Below, piece by piece: positions 63,348 to 64,000 of a stretch of 64,000 nucleotides of DNA (the stretch's first letter is position 1; every line of letters begins with the position of its first letter). The notes beneath the pieces were generated by a model that was given only the letters and a program-made list of their open reading frames with translations, made no database searches and was not told the origin of the DNA. Both the position numbers and the translations under genes were made by a program. Source of the stretch: Moritella sp. PE36 (GTDB taxonomy: Bacteria; Pseudomonadota; Gammaproteobacteria; Enterobacterales; Moritellaceae); the NCBI RefSeq assembly GCF_000170855.1, contig NZ_ABCQ01000006.1, positions 1 to 64,000 on the forward strand. Direction: 5' to 3'.

Positions 63348-63509
63348 CCTATAGTTAAGGAAGCCATAACACTAGATATCCTACTGCAGCCTGCTGTTTT
63401 AGGGAAATAGTCTTATATTTCATGGATGTATTACTCTTACTCCTGAATTAATTGATACAATATCAATAATCTGGGCTCTATTTGATCCAACGCGAAACTA
63501 GGTACGTTT

Positions 63510-64000
63510 ATGCAAACCCCAAACATTCTTATCGTAGAAGATGAACTCGTTACACGTAACACCCTCAAAAGCATCTTCGAAGCTGAAGGTTATTCAGTAC
63601 ATGAAGCAAGTAACGGCGATGAAATGTATGAGATCATTACCAATAACCCTATCAGCTTGGTAATCATGGATATTAATCTTCCAGGTAAAAATGGCTTACT
63701 GTTAGCGCGTGAACTACGTGACAAACATAATCTAGCCTTGATGTTTTTAACTGGTCGCGACAATGAAGTTGACAAGATTTTAGGTCTAGAAATTGGTGCT
63801 GACGATTACATTACCAAACCATTTAACCCACGTGAATTAACTATCCGTGCGCGTAACCTACTAGGCCGTACTTTTACGAAAATCCCAGTAGCAGACGAAG
63901 AAAAAGCAATCATTGAAGAATATCAATTCAATGGCTGGCGTCTGAATATCAACAGCCGCTCTTTAATTAGTCCGCTGGATGATTCATTCAAACTACCACG
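63510..64000 (+). CDS. arcA: Aerobic respiration control response regulator ArcA, N-terminal part
   Basis: The window ends inside the gene; 163 of about 238 residues are present. Receiver domain with acidic pocket VEDE, phospho-acceptor D54 in [15 protein letters not shown] in [11 protein letters not shown] and K in [20 protein letters not shown]. The start of the winged-helix OmpR-type output domain ([19 protein letters not shown]) is visible. ArcA is phosphorylated by ArcB under low oxygen and represses aerobic metabolism. Nearness to thrLABC is as in E. coli. Confidence 0.97.
   Translation, partial: MQTPNILIVEDELVTRNTLKSIFEAEGYSVHEASNGDEMYEIITNNPISLVIMDINLPGKNGLLLARELRDKHNLALMFLTGRDNEVDKILGLEIGADDYITKPFNPRELTIRARNLLGRTFTKIPVADEEKAIIEEYQFNGWRLNINSRSLISPLDDSFKLP

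Larger units (their letters stand above)
62697..63509. other. Long intergenic region before arcA
   Basis: 813 bases without a convincing gene. The last 250 bases contain the FNR-like palindrome and the promoter listed separately. The middle (63050-63130) has the less AT-rich stretch GTTTACGGCGTAATTTACACG. An unlisted small RNA is possible but not seen. Confidence 0.6.

Overview
The window is chromosomal DNA of a marine gammaproteobacterium of the Alteromonadales type. A Moritella-like psychrophile is my best guess; this is inferred from gene order and protein character, not from a database search. The evidence is the gcvTHP-ubiI-ubiH-ygfB / zapA-ssrS-fau-rpiA-serA / fbaA-pgk-epd backbone known from Escherichia coli, plus thrLABC lying near arcA. 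The first 31 kb is AT-rich accessory DNA. The remaining 33 kb is ordinary core genome.

Region 1 (1-8.9 kb) has the end of a YjiH-type membrane protein, a Cache-GGDEF diguanylate cyclase, a DUF3313 lipoprotein, a large lipoprotein with a ClpP-like C-terminus and a chemoreceptor with two CHASE3 domains. Between them lie relics: an HTH-gene fragment, an IS transposase start, and a shortened copy of a metalloprotease whose intact version lies 16 kb away.

Region 2 (8.9-31.3 kb) is a patchwork island. A small phasin-like gene with its own promoter region and terminator occurs five times: three complete copies, one fused at its 5' end to another gene, and one with internal deletions. The 3' end of a phospholipase D lipoprotein gene (8910-10454) is repeated three more times, twice directly in front of a phasin copy. 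Two decayed tyrosine-recombinase ends, several decayed HTH regulators, a DUF2235 stub and a tRNA-like fragment complete the picture of repeated insertion and loss. From about 27.3 to 29.9 kb, small same-strand genes sit in a repeated frame: upstream element U, gene, downstream palindrome/hairpin element W. This resembles an integron cassette array but lacks canonical attC sites. It carries a zinc-ribbon micro-protein, a DUF2846 lipoprotein and an ADP-ribosyltransferase-like protein preceded by eleven heptamer repeats. The island also holds a PLD-nuclease/NERD pair (NERD frameshifted), a Fur-box-controlled propeller lipoprotein, a nucleoside hydrolase, a lysophospholipase-like lipoprotein and a zinc metalloprotease.

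Region 3 (31.5-47 kb) holds glycine cleavage (gcvT, gcvH, gcvP), ubiquinone hydroxylases (ubiI, ubiH), ygfB, a GcvA-like LysR regulator beside an EamA exporter, zapA, 6S RNA, fau, rpiA and serA. pepP, usually between ygfB and ubiH, is replaced by a Sel1-repeat gene.

Region 4 (47-64 kb) holds an ankyrin protein with a partner, a LysR/old-yellow-enzyme divergent pair, the glycolytic cluster epd-pgk-fbaA, tesB, and the threonine operon with a readable leader peptide (thrL) and attenuator. It ends with aceK, rraA and the first 490 bases of arcA, which has an FNR-type palindrome and a good sigma-70 promoter upstream.
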